DNA from: Friedmanniella luteola | GTDB taxonomy: Bacteria; Actinomycetota; Actinomycetes; Propionibacteriales; Propionibacteriaceae | Assembly (NCBI RefSeq): GCF_900105065.1 | Contig: NZ_LT629749.1 | Location: 3,968,001 to 4,032,000 of the forward strand | DNA length: 64,000 nucleotides | Reading direction: 5' to 3' | Shown here: positions 17,781 through 25,364 of the stretch, piece after piece | How positions within the stretch are numbered: the first letter of the stretch is position 1 | How the letters are laid out: each line of letters starts with the position of its first letter | The notes under the pieces: model-generated | What the model was told of the DNA's origin: nothing | The model's input: only the letters and a program-made list of their open reading frames with translations | The model's database searches: none | Program-made: the position numbers and the translations under genes

Positions 17781-18602
17781 TCAGCCGACCGGGGCGGTGA
17801 CGGCGGCCGCGGCGCGGCGGGCGGCGTCGTCCAGGAAGAGACGGGGCCGGGCGCAGGCCGCGAAGACGGTGGCCGGCCAGGCCGGGTCGTACCCGGTGGC
17901 GGCGCAGAGCCGGGCGGCGGCACGGCCCTTGTCCGGGCCGGAGACCAGCATCAGGACCGAGGCCGAGTGCCGGACGATCGTGTCGATGCCGACGGTGACC
18001 CCGTGTCCCGGGACCGCGTCCAGGCGGCCGCCGAAGGTGGGGAAGGTGGCCAGGTTGTCGCGGCGGGTGCTGTCGGGCAGCGACACCACCCGGGTGCGGC
18101 TGCCGGCCGGTGACCCGGGGGCGTTGAAGGCGACGTGGCCGTCCCCGGCGCCGGAGGCGAGCAGGAAGAGGTCGACGCCACCGGCCGCGGCCAGCGCGTC
18201 GTCGTAGCGGTCGGGGTGGGCCGGGTCGGGCACCCACAGCTGGTCCGGCGGCATCCCCCGGCCGCGGCCGGCGGCCCGGTTCAGGGGCGCGACGACCTCC
18301 TCGCGCCCGAACCGGATGCAGGAGTGCGGGGCGCTGTCGTCCTCGTGCTCGAGGTGTCCGCCGGGACCGGGGACGAGGTAGTCGTCCATCATCACGACGA
18401 CGAGGTGACCGAGGTCCAGCCGTCGCCGGCCGACGAGCTGGGCCAGCGCCGCGTAGGTGGTGGCGGCGCTGCGGCCGCCCGGGCAGCCCAGCAGGTAGGG
18501 CCGGCCCGCCAGGCGGGATCGCTCGAGCCCGTCGGCGACGAGCTCGGCGGCCTGCCGGCCGAGGGCCTGCGGGTCGGCGAAGACGTCGGGGGCGACGCGC
18601 AC
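17781..18602 (-). CDS. NagB-like glucosamine-6-phosphate deaminase/isomerase family protein
   Basis: A 273-residue protein of the glucosamine-6-phosphate isomerase / 6-phosphogluconolactonase family. Diagnostic pieces are VVVMMDDYLVPG (matching the catalytic MDEY region of NagB) and GAGDGHVAFNAPGS (matching GxxDGHIAFNEPGS). The GTG at 18602 has GAGGAG seven bases upstream; an upstream TTG at 18701 lies over the promoter and operator and is rejected. It would convert an amino-sugar phosphate to a fructose phosphate and ammonia. It leads the operon with the GH4 and kinase genes and is divergent from the GntR regulator. Confidence 0.82.
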   Translation of the reverse strand: MRVAPDVFADPQALGRQAAELVADGLERSRLAGRPYLLGCPGGRSAATTYAALAQLVGRRRLDLGHLVVVMMDDYLVPGPGGHLEHEDDSAPHSCIRFGREEVVAPLNRAAGRGRGMPPDQLWVPDPAHPDRYDDALAAAGGVDLFLLASGAGDGHVAFNAPGSPAGSRTRVVSLPDSTRRDNLATFPTFGGRLDAVPGHGVTVGIDTIVRHSASVLMLVSGPDKGRAAARLCAATGYDPAWPATVFAACARPRLFLDDAARRAAAAVTAPVG

Positions 18603-18671
18603 GCTGATCTCCTCGGGTGGGCCGGGCAGGGTCGGGATCGGCTGCTGGGACCGCGCGGTCGCCAGGGCGTG

Positions 18672-18701
18672 AAGGTACCAATTAGACCAAAAGCGGGTCA
18701 A
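18672..18701 (-). promoter_or_regulatory. Promoter of the amino-sugar operon
   Basis: On the minus strand TTGACC (18696-18701) and TACCTT (18672-18677) are 18 bases apart. The operator at 18677-18691 fills the spacer, an ideal place for repression. The transcript leads to the NagB-like gene at 18602. Confidence 0.5.
18677..18691 (+). promoter_or_regulatory. GntR-type operator, copy 2
   Basis: ACCAATTAGACCAAA, matching 14 of 15 positions of the site at 14538-14552. It is conspicuously AT-rich for this genome and lies between the -35 and -10 of the NagB-like operon promoter, 46 bases before the GntR gene start. It would mediate repression and probably autoregulation. Confidence 0.65.
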
Positions 18702-18736
18702 GGCACCCTCACGCGCCGGCTCGCTACCCTGAGGCC

Positions 18737-19456
18737 GTGCGTGAGTCAGGTGCCTCGATGCAGACGTACCGGCAGCTGGTCGACGCCCTGCGGCACGGGG
18801 TCTTCGCCCCCGGCGCCCGGCTGCCCGCCGAGCGCGTCCTCGCGGCGCGGTTCGGCGTCTCCCGGGTGACGGTGCGCAACGCCCTCCGCCGGCTGGCCGA
18901 GGAGGGCCGGCTGGAGAGCGTGCTGGGCAGCGGCTGGTTCGTCGCCCCGCAGGTGGTGGGCGAGCCGCCGAGCGTGCTGCAGACCTTCTCGGAGATGGCC
19001 CGGGCCCGGGGACTGCGGCCGACGGCGCGGGTGCTGGCGCAGCACGTCCGCCCGGCCACCCTGGGCGAGGCCGACCAGCTGGGCACGGCGCCCGCGGCCG
19101 AGGTGCTCGAGGTGGTCCGGCTGCGCGGCATGGACGAGACCGTCATCTGCCTCGACGAGAGCGTGCTGCCCCTCGCCGTCGCGGCCGGTCTGGTGGACGT
19201 CGACCTCACGGACCGGTCGCTCTACGCCGAGCTGGAGGAGCGCTGCGGGCTGCGGATCGAGCGGTCCGCCTACGCCGTCCGGGCCGAGGTCGCCGACGCC
19301 ACGCTGGCCGGGCAGCTCGGCGTCGAGGTCGGCTGGCCCGTGCTGGTCGGTGCCGAGGTGGGCTACGTCGAGGGCGGCCGACCCGTCCTGCTGGGCACGA
19401 CGCACTACCGCGGCGACTCCTACCGCTTCCAGGCCGACCTGTTCCGGCCCCGCTGA
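18737..19456 (+). CDS. GntR-family (HutC type) transcriptional regulator
   Basis: A 239-residue regulator with an N-terminal winged helix (LPAERVLAARFGVSRVTVRN then ALRRLAEEGRLE) and a C-terminal UTRA sensor domain of the chorismate-lyase fold. HutC-subfamily members such as NagR and DasR sense amino-sugar phosphates. I keep the GTG at 18737, with GAGG five bases upstream; an ATG at 18758 is also possible. It is divergent from the NagB-like operon and is the obvious candidate to bind the two ACCAAT-N-AGACCAAA sites. Confidence 0.9.
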   Translation: MRESGASMQTYRQLVDALRHGVFAPGARLPAERVLAARFGVSRVTVRNALRRLAEEGRLESVLGSGWFVAPQVVGEPPSVLQTFSEMARARGLRPTARVLAQHVRPATLGEADQLGTAPAAEVLEVVRLRGMDETVICLDESVLPLAVAAGLVDVDLTDRSLYAELEERCGLRIERSAYAVRAEVADATLAGQLGVEVGWPVLVGAEVGYVEGGRPVLLGTTHYRGDSYRFQADLFRPR

Positions 19457-19490
19457 CGCGCCCCGCGCCCCGCGCGCCACGGCTCCGGCC

Positions 19491-19551
19491 CGCGAGTGCT
19501 GACTTCCCGTCGCCTCGGAGCGTCGCAGGAGACGGTTGCTCAGCACTCGCG
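19491..19551. repeat. Palindromic repeat, 5-prime copy
   Basis: CGCGAGTGCTGA (19491-19502) and TCAGCACTCGCG (19540-19551) are perfect 12-base inverted repeats; the inner parts pair at about 9 of 13 further positions. Its left arm, 19493-19514, is a 22-base exact direct repeat of 20509-20530. It lies just upstream of the DUF559 gene. Confidence 0.85.
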
Positions 19552-19615
19552 TCCGTCGTCCACAGATCTGCGGCGGGCGGGGTCGGCGGCCACGTCGGGG
19601 CCCCAGGATGGCCGG

Positions 19616-20518
19616 GTGGTCGAGGTGGTCCGCAGCGAGCGGCGCGGTCGTCGGTGGCTGCGCATCGCCCACGGCCTGCACGCCGACGGACCCTGGACGG
19701 CGGAGGACCGGCTGCGCGCGTGGGGGCTGGTGCTCCCGCCGTCGGCCGTCTGGACCTCCCTGACCGCAGCGCAGCTCCGGGGCTGGTGGCTGCCGGCGGC
19801 CGTGCCGCGACCGGTGTTCGCGGCCGTCGCGCGAGCTGACCGGCACCCGCAGCGCCGCGGCCTCGCCGTCCTCCGGCTCCGCGAGCCGCCGCAGGCCGAG
19901 CTGGTCCGAGGCTTCCGGGTGGCGACGGCGGCGGAGACGCTGCTGGCCGCCGCCCGTGACCTGGCCGTCCTCGACCTGGTCCCGCTCGCCGACTCCGCCC
20001 TGCGGGCGCGCGACTGCACCCTCGAGGAGCTCGCCGCCGTCGGGGCGACGGGACGACCGGGTGCCGCGGTGCTGCGTCGTGCGCTCCCCCTGCTCGACGT
20101 CCGCAGCGAGTCGGCCTGGGAGTCGGTGATGCGGGTGCTGCACGGGGTGGCCGGGATCCCGGTCGAGCCCCAGCGGGTGGTGCGCGACGCCGACGGCCGC
20201 TTCGTCGCCCGCGCCGACCTGTGGATCGTCGGCACCCGACGGCTGCACGAGGACGACGGCGAGGTGCACCGGGACCGGGCGGTGCACCGGTCGGACCTCG
20301 ACCGCGACCGTCGACTGCTGGACGTCGGTCTGCAGCGCTACGGCTGGACCGCGTCGGAGGTGCTGCGCGGGGGCCCGCTCGTCGCCTCGGCCGACGCCGC
20401 GCTCGGCCGGGCCTGGGACGGCGGCCGGCTGCGCGCCTGGCGTGCGCTGGTCGACGCCTCCCGGTGGGGTGCGGGCGGTCGGGCGCGGGCAGCGGCCCGG
20501 TGGCCGGACGAGTGCTGA
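19616..20518 (+). CDS. DUF559/Vsr-like nuclease-fold protein, AbiEi-associated type
   Basis: A protein of about 300 residues of a kind common in multiple copies in actinobacteria. The N-terminal half (WLRIAHGLHADGPWTAEDRL, PPSAVWTSLTAAQLRGWW) matches the region usually annotated as AbiEi antitoxin-like. The C-terminal half looks like a Vsr/PD-(D/E)XK nuclease (DUF559): SESAWESVMRVLHGVAG, then ARADLWIVG and HEDDGEVHRDR giving possible acidic active-site residues. I chose GTG at 19616 because AGGA lies seven bases upstream; the frame opens at 19496 inside the upstream palindrome. The stop codon lies inside the downstream palindrome. Function is unknown: a role in defence or as a selfish nuclease is possible. 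Confidence 0.7.
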   Translation: MVEVVRSERRGRRWLRIAHGLHADGPWTAEDRLRAWGLVLPPSAVWTSLTAAQLRGWWLPAAVPRPVFAAVARADRHPQRRGLAVLRLREPPQAELVRGFRVATAAETLLAAARDLAVLDLVPLADSALRARDCTLEELAAVGATGRPGAAVLRRALPLLDVRSESAWESVMRVLHGVAGIPVEPQRVVRDADGRFVARADLWIVGTRRLHEDDGEVHRDRAVHRSDLDRDRRLLDVGLQRYGWTASEVLRGGPLVASADAALGRAWDGGRLRAWRALVDASRWGAGGRARAAARWPDEC

Positions 20519-20565
20519 CTTCCCGTCGCCACCGAGCCGCCCGGACGACGGGAAGTCAGCACTCG
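20509..20565. repeat. Perfect 20-base inverted repeat, 3-prime copy
   Basis: CGAGTGCTGACTTCCCGTCG (20509-20528) is repeated in perfect inverse orientation at 20546-20565, with a 17-base loop. It overlaps the last codons and stop of the DUF559 gene and ends six bases before the convergent DUF2470 stop at 20571. It may act as a bidirectional terminator, but it also shares 22 bases with the repeat upstream of the DUF559 gene, so it is more than a local hairpin. Confidence 0.9.
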
Positions 20566-20570
20566 CGGCG

Positions 20571-21290
20571 TCAGTCGCGCGGGTGCGTCGAGGGGTCGGC
20601 GAGCAGCCGGTGCAGCTCGCGGCCCAGCGCGGCCGGGGTCGGCGCGGGGGCGGCGAAGACGACGTCGAGCTCGCTCACGCCGTCGGCGTCGATCAGGGTC
20701 AGCCGGACCCCGTCGGCGCTGACCGCCGCCACCTGGGCGGCGACCAGCTCGCCCGGATCGCGGCCGGTGACGTCGGCGGCGAGCCGGAGCAGCTCGGTGG
20801 TGTGGTCGGCGTTCAGGTGCCGGGCGACGTCGTAGCCGGCCAGCACGCCCTCCAGCGGCCGCGCCGCCTGCAGGTCGGCCACGGCCACGGGGACGGCGTC
20901 GCGCTCCCCCGGTCGGGTCACGGCCACCCGGACGAGCTCCAGCGCGACGGGCAGCCCCGACGTGCCGCAGGCCGGGCCGCAGCCGGCGTGGTCGTGGCGG
21001 TACGCCCGCAGCTCCCCCACCAGCTCGTGGGGTCGCGGCGGACGGGGCCGGCCGACCAGGGTGACCGTCGCCAGCCCGAGCCCCGGTGCCAGGGTGACGG
21101 AGACGGCGGGCCGGCCGAGCAGGTCGTCGGTGCGCTCCCGCTCGACGAGCAGCAGCGGCGTGCCGCCGGTGGCCACGAACGGCGCGACCAGCACCTCGCC
21201 GGACGGCTCGAGGCGCCAGCCGGCCGGCCCGGCGACCGCCAGCACGGTGCGGGCCAGCTCGGCCGGCGTGGGGGTGGGGGTCCGGGCCAT
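20571..21290 (-). CDS. DUF2470 domain protein, heme-utilisation related
   Basis: A 239-residue cytoplasmic protein. The N-terminal part resembles a split-barrel FMN/heme-binding domain (VLVAPFVATGGTPLLLVERE), and the C-terminal part is DUF2470, recognised by HLNADHTTELLRLAADVTGR. Proteins with this architecture occur with iron and heme acquisition genes. The ATG at 21290 has GGAGACCGC upstream. It lies 38 bases downstream of the siderophore-interacting protein gene on the same strand and is probably co-transcribed under the iron box at 23138. Confidence 0.8.
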   Translation of the reverse strand: MARTPTPTPAELARTVLAVAGPAGWRLEPSGEVLVAPFVATGGTPLLLVERERTDDLLGRPAVSVTLAPGLGLATVTLVGRPRPPRPHELVGELRAYRHDHAGCGPACGTSGLPVALELVRVAVTRPGERDAVPVAVADLQAARPLEGVLAGYDVARHLNADHTTELLRLAADVTGRDPGELVAAQVAAVSADGVRLTLIDADGVSELDVVFAAPAPTPAALGRELHRLLADPSTHPRD

Positions 21291-21328
21291 GCGGTCTCCT
21301 CGGTCGGTCGGGCGTCGGGCGTCGGTGG

Positions 21329-22135
21329 TCAGTCGGACAGCTTGTAGAACCCGCTGAACCGGATGTGCTGCTTGGGGTGGCCCCCGACCACCAGATGCCG
21401 GCGGACCCCGGCCGCCAGCCCGGACTCGCCGACGGCGAGGGCGTAGGCGCCCGGGCTCGGCAGGGGTGCCCGGCGGACGTGCTCCAGGGCGGCGGCGCCG
21501 GGCAGCCCGGTCGAGCGGGCGCTGGCGGACCGGACCACCCAGGTCACCCGCACCCCCTCCGGGTGCACCAGCGGGCGGCGGTCGTCGGCCTCCGGCACCT
21601 CGAGGACGGCGTCGCCGTGCGCGTCGGCCGGCAGCGAGGCGAGGACGCCGGCCATCCCCGGCACCCCGGTCTCGTCCGCCACCAGCAGGACGCCGTCGTG
21701 GTCGGGGTGCGGGTCCCAGAGCAGGCCCTGGTCGAGCAGGCCCAGCGGGTCGCCCGGCTGCGCCGCCTCCGCCCAGCCGGCGGCCACGCCGTCGACGGTG
21801 CCGTCCGGGCCGCGGTGCACGACGAAGTCGACGTCCAGCTCGGCGGGCCCGGAGCGGAAGGCCGCGACCGTGTAGTTGCGGCACTCCGGCCGGACGCCCG
21901 GGGGCAGCGCCAGCCACTGCGGGTACCACAGCTCGGTGCCGCTGGCGGGCAGCCGGAAGGTGGTCTGGTCCGGCCGTGGGACGAACAGCCGGAACCACTG
22001 GTCGAAGCCCTGCGGCACGAACCCCGCCAGCGCCGGACCCCCGACGGTGACCCGGCGGAAGCTGGGCGAGATCGGCGTGCTGCGGAGCACCTCCAGCCGC
22101 AGCGGGGGGTGGTGCGGGCGGGCCGTGCGGCTCAT
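21329..22135 (-). CDS. Siderophore-interacting protein (FAD-dependent ferric reductase)
   Basis: A 268-residue flavoprotein of the SIP/ViuB family that reduces the iron of imported ferric siderophores to release it in the cytoplasm. The FAD-binding part contains the RNYTVAAF motif, and the SIP part contains LLVADETGVPGMAGVLASLP and a C-terminal KQHIRFSGFYKLSD. The ATG at 22135 overlaps the stop of the upstream binding-protein gene in ATGA, so translation is coupled. Confidence 0.92.
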   Translation of the reverse strand: MSRTARPHHPPLRLEVLRSTPISPSFRRVTVGGPALAGFVPQGFDQWFRLFVPRPDQTTFRLPASGTELWYPQWLALPPGVRPECRNYTVAAFRSGPAELDVDFVVHRGPDGTVDGVAAGWAEAAQPGDPLGLLDQGLLWDPHPDHDGVLLVADETGVPGMAGVLASLPADAHGDAVLEVPEADDRRPLVHPEGVRVTWVVRSASARSTGLPGAAALEHVRRAPLPSPGAYALAVGESGLAAGVRRHLVVGGHPKQHIRFSGFYKLSD

Positions 22136-23121
22136 CGGCGGAGCGTCTCGTCGATGCGGGGCACGAGGTTCTCCAGCGCGTACTGCTGCGCGAGCACCGT
22201 GCCCAGCGAGTAGGCCGACGCCAGGTCGCCGTCGATCACCAGCGAGCGGCCGTCGGCCACCGCGGGGACCCGCTCGAAGAACCGGTCACCGGTCAGCTCG
22301 GAGCTGTCGATGAAGATCGGGAAGGCGACGACGAGGTCGGCGTCGACGAGGTCCAGCTGCTCGGTGGAGATGGAGACGGTGAAGCCGGTCGCGCTGGTGT
22401 CCAGCGCGGCGATCTGCGGGTTCTGCACGAAGCCCAGGTCCTGCAGAAACTGCACGCGCTCGCTGCCCTCGATGTAGGCGCCCCAGCCCTCGCTGGTCTT
22501 GGTGGCGGCCGTCACCGTCTTGCCCGCCCAGTCGGGGTGGGCCGTCCGCGCGTCGGCGAACGCCCGGTCCAGGCCCTCCTGCAGCGCCGTCGCCTCGGCG
22601 GTCCGGCCGAGCGCGGTGGCCACCATCGTCAGCTGCTGCTCGCCCGTGGTCAGGTAGCTGTCCCCGCCCTCGGGCACGCCGACCGTCGGCGCGATCGCCG
22701 ACAGCCGGTCGTAGCGCTTCTGGTCCCCGGAGCTCTTGGTGTCGAGGATCAGGTCGGGGTCGAGCGCGGCGATCGCCTCGTAGGAGGGCTCCAGCGTGCC
22801 GATGATCTCCGGCGCGGTGTCGTAGCGGCCGCTGGCCCACGGGCCGACGCCCTCGCCGCCGAACTGCAGCCAGTCCGACGCCCCGACCGGCTGGACGCCG
22901 AGCGCGAGCGCGGTCTCCGCGTCACCCCAGCCCAGGGCGAGCACCCGGGTGGGGGCGGCGTCGACGGTCACGTCGCCGAACTTGGTGGCCACGGTCGCCG
23001 GGAAGGCGCTGCCGCTCGCGGACGGCGCCGCCGCGGGCTGCTCGGCGTTGTCGGGGTTGGCGCAGCCGGCGAGAGCGAGGGCCAGGGCCAGGGCGGCGGC
23101 CGCGGGGGCGAGGAGCTTCAC
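22132..23121 (-). CDS. Iron-siderophore ABC transporter substrate-binding lipoprotein
   Basis: A 329-residue FecB/FepB-type (TroA superfamily) binding protein that captures ferric siderophores outside the membrane. It has a lipoprotein signal ending LALALAGC, then ATKFGDVTVDAAPTRVLALG and LEPSYEAIAALDPDLIL, typical of the family. I chose GTG at 23121, preceded by GGAAGG; the frame extends to 23160 over the iron box. No permease or ATPase is adjacent. Iron-dependent repression is expected from the box at 23138-23156. Confidence 0.93.
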   Translation of the reverse strand: MKLLAPAAAALALALALAGCANPDNAEQPAAAPSASGSAFPATVATKFGDVTVDAAPTRVLALGWGDAETALALGVQPVGASDWLQFGGEGVGPWASGRYDTAPEIIGTLEPSYEAIAALDPDLILDTKSSGDQKRYDRLSAIAPTVGVPEGGDSYLTTGEQQLTMVATALGRTAEATALQEGLDRAFADARTAHPDWAGKTVTAATKTSEGWGAYIEGSERVQFLQDLGFVQNPQIAALDTSATGFTVSISTEQLDLVDADLVVAFPIFIDSSELTGDRFFERVPAVADGRSLVIDGDLASAYSLGTVLAQQYALENLVPRIDETLRR

Positions 23122-23137
23122 ATCAACCTTCCGAGAG

Positions 23138-23156
23138 TTTGGTGAGGCTACCCTAA
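23138..23156. promoter_or_regulatory. DtxR/IdeR iron box
   Basis: TTTGGTGAGGCTACCCTAA matches the 19-base DtxR/IdeR consensus TTAGGTTAGGCTAACCTAA at 16 of 19 positions. It lies 17 bases before the start of the siderophore-binding protein gene, so iron-loaded regulator would shut off this iron operon. Confidence 0.85.
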
Positions 23157-23249
23157 CCACATCCCCGCCACTCTGTCGCCCCTCGCGTCCAGATCGACCC
23201 CGGGACCCCGGCCCCCCGGCCCTCCGACGACGGCGACCACACTGGACGC

Positions 23250-24218
23250 ATGGAGCACCTCACCGTCGACGGTCTGGACCCGGTCAGCCGGGTCGGCCTC
23301 GGGACCTGGCAGTTCGGCTCGCGCGAGTGGGGCTACGGCGCCGCGTACGCCGGCGGCGCCGCGCGCGACATCGTCGCCCGCGCCCTCGAGCTGGGCGTCA
23401 CCCTCTTCGACACCGCCGAGGTCTACGGGTTCGGCCGCAGCGAGCGCATCCTCGGCGAGGCCCTGGGTGAGCGCCGGGGGTCCGTCGTCGTGGCCAGCAA
23501 GCTGTTCCCGCTCGCGCCGTTCGCCCCGGTGGTCCGCCGCCGGGCCGCCGGCAGCGCCCGCCGGCTGCAGCTGGACCGCATCCCGCTCTACCAGGTGCAC
23601 CAGGCGAACCCGGTGGTCCCGGACACGGTGACCATGCCCGCGCTCCGCCGGCTGCTGGACGCGGACCGGATCGGTGCCGTCGGCGTCTCCAACTACTCCC
23701 TGCACCGCTGGCAGCGCGCCGACGCGGCGCTGGGCCGGCCGGTGGTCAGCAACCAGGTCCAGTTCTCCCTCGCGCAACCGGGGCCGCTCACCGACCTGGT
23801 GCCCTTCGCCGAGCGCGAGGACCGGATCGTCATGGCCTACAGCCCGCTGGCGCAGGGGCTGCTGGGCGGGCGGTACGGCCCGGACCACCGACCCGGTGGC
23901 GTGCGGGCGGCCAACCCGCTGTTCGGCACCGAGAACCTGCGCCGGGTCGCCCCGCTGCTGGACCTGCTCCGCGACGTCGCGGCGACCGTCGACGCGCGAC
24001 CCGCCCAGGTGGCCCTGGCCTGGCTCCTCGCGCAGCCCCGGGTGGTCGTCATCCCGGGCGCGTCGAGCGTCGAGCAGCTCGAGTCCAACGTCGCGGCCGC
24101 CGACCTCGAGCTGGGCGCCGACGCCGTCGACGCCCTCACGGCGGCGGCGCTGGCCTTCCAGCCGGCCCCGCTGGGGCGCACCCTCGTCGACGGGCTGCGG
24201 GAGCGGGTGGCGGGCTGA
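23250..24218 (+). CDS. Aldo/keto reductase
   Basis: A 322-residue NADPH-dependent aldo/keto reductase with a complete catalytic tetrad: Asp and Tyr in LFDTAEVYGFGRSE, Lys in VVASKLFPL, and His in LYQVHQAN. The cofactor segment VVVIPGASSVEQLESN is intact near the C-terminus. It reduces an aldehyde or ketone of unknown nature. The ATG at 23250 is the only sensible start. It is divergent from the iron operon, separated by 128 bases containing the iron box. Confidence 0.9.
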   Translation: MEHLTVDGLDPVSRVGLGTWQFGSREWGYGAAYAGGAARDIVARALELGVTLFDTAEVYGFGRSERILGEALGERRGSVVVASKLFPLAPFAPVVRRRAAGSARRLQLDRIPLYQVHQANPVVPDTVTMPALRRLLDADRIGAVGVSNYSLHRWQRADAALGRPVVSNQVQFSLAQPGPLTDLVPFAEREDRIVMAYSPLAQGLLGGRYGPDHRPGGVRAANPLFGTENLRRVAPLLDLLRDVAATVDARPAQVALAWLLAQPRVVVIPGASSVEQLESNVAAADLELGADAVDALTAAALAFQPAPLGRTLVDGLRERVAG

Positions 24219-24267
24219 CCCGCCCCGCCGACGGAGCCTGGTGGGCGCGACCCCCTAGCGTGAACCC

Positions 24268-25149
24268 ATGACGTCCGCCGAGACCCTCGTCGCCTCGGTC
24301 CCGACCGCGTTCGGCGCCGACGGCCGGCTGGACAGCCAGGCGGTGCGCGAGCTGCTGCGCGACCTCGAGCCGTCCGTCGACGCGGTCCTGGTCGCCGGCT
24401 CGGCCGGGGAGTTCCCGGCCCTCACCGACGACGAGCGCCTGCTGCTGTTCGACCTGGCCCTGGACGCCCTCGGCCCCGAGCGGGTGCTCGGCCACATCGG
24501 GGCCCCCGGCCTCGCCCAGGTGCGGCACCTCGCCGAGGCCGCCGCCGGCATCGGGCTCCGGCGCTTCGTCTGCCTGACCCCCTACTTCCTGCCCGTCGAC
24601 GGCGCGGCGGTGCTGGACTGGTACACCAGCGTGGCCGGCGCCATCGAGGAGGGTGAGCTGGTCGTCGCGCTCCAGCCCGAGCGCACCGGGGTCACCGTCA
24701 CCCCGGGCACCGCCGCCCGGCTGGCGGCGGTCGAGGGGGTGGGTGGCCTCAGCATCGGCGGCACCGCCGCCGCCCAGGCCCCCGCCTACGCCGCTGTGCT
24801 GCGGCCCGGGCAGCGGTTGTGGTCGGCCGAGGACACCGTGCTGCCGCAGGCGCTCGTCACGGGCGGGCAGGGCATCGTGTCGGCCGCCCCCGCAGCGTTC
24901 CCGACCTTGTTCGCCCGGCTCCGGGCGGCGGTCCGGGACGGCTCCGAGACCGCCGGCCTGCAGCACCTCCTCCACGAGGCCATCGCGACCGTGGCCACCC
25001 TGCCCGGCCTGCACCTCGCGCTGGGCCTCCAGTCCGGTCACCCGTGGCGGTCCCGGATGCCCGGTCCCGTCCTGCCGATCGGCAGCCGGGAGGCGATCGC
25101 CGGTCTGCTGCGGCGCGTCGACGAGGCGACCGCCGGCCAGCCCTCCTGA
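24268..25149 (+). CDS. DapA-family protein lacking the Schiff-base lysine
   Basis: A 293-residue TIM-barrel protein of the dihydrodipicolinate synthase / N-acetylneuraminate lyase family. Family landmarks are VLVAGSAGEFPALTDDER (normally GTTGE), RFVCLTPYFLPVD (normally TPYYNKP) and VTGGQGIVSAAPAAFPTLF. The segment that normally reads IGIKEATG here reads GGLSIGGT, so the Schiff-base lysine is replaced by serine; the threonine and second tyrosine of the active site also appear changed. It may be an inactive or repurposed aldolase-fold protein. It follows the aldo/keto reductase by 49 bases, probably in one transcript. Confidence 0.8.
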   Translation: MTSAETLVASVPTAFGADGRLDSQAVRELLRDLEPSVDAVLVAGSAGEFPALTDDERLLLFDLALDALGPERVLGHIGAPGLAQVRHLAEAAAGIGLRRFVCLTPYFLPVDGAAVLDWYTSVAGAIEEGELVVALQPERTGVTVTPGTAARLAAVEGVGGLSIGGTAAAQAPAYAAVLRPGQRLWSAEDTVLPQALVTGGQGIVSAAPAAFPTLFARLRAAVRDGSETAGLQHLLHEAIATVATLPGLHLALGLQSGHPWRSRMPGPVLPIGSREAIAGLLRRVDEATAGQPS

Positions 25150-25364
25150 CCCGCTGGCCCCACCCGTCCCGGCGTCCCCGTCGGCACCTGGTCCCCGCCG
25201 GCCACCGGGTCGCCGGCACGCCGGGCCGACCCCCCTGCACCGGGCCGGGGCCAGGTCCTAGATTGATCGCTCGAACATGGAAGTTCCGGCTCCGGGAGCG
25301 GGGACGGCCCGCGCATCGGGGGCCTCGCTGGCAGGAGTCGGACCGAGCGGGAGGGACGACCACG

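Noticed and set aside
18603-18701. TTG start at 18701 for the NagB-like gene
   Set aside because: The region is the promoter and operator; a GTG at 18602 has a proper ribosome binding site and leads into the conserved domain.
19491-20565. Insertion sequence with terminal inverted repeats
   Set aside because: No transposase is encoded and no target-site duplication could be identified; each end is itself a palindrome, unlike simple terminal inverted repeats.
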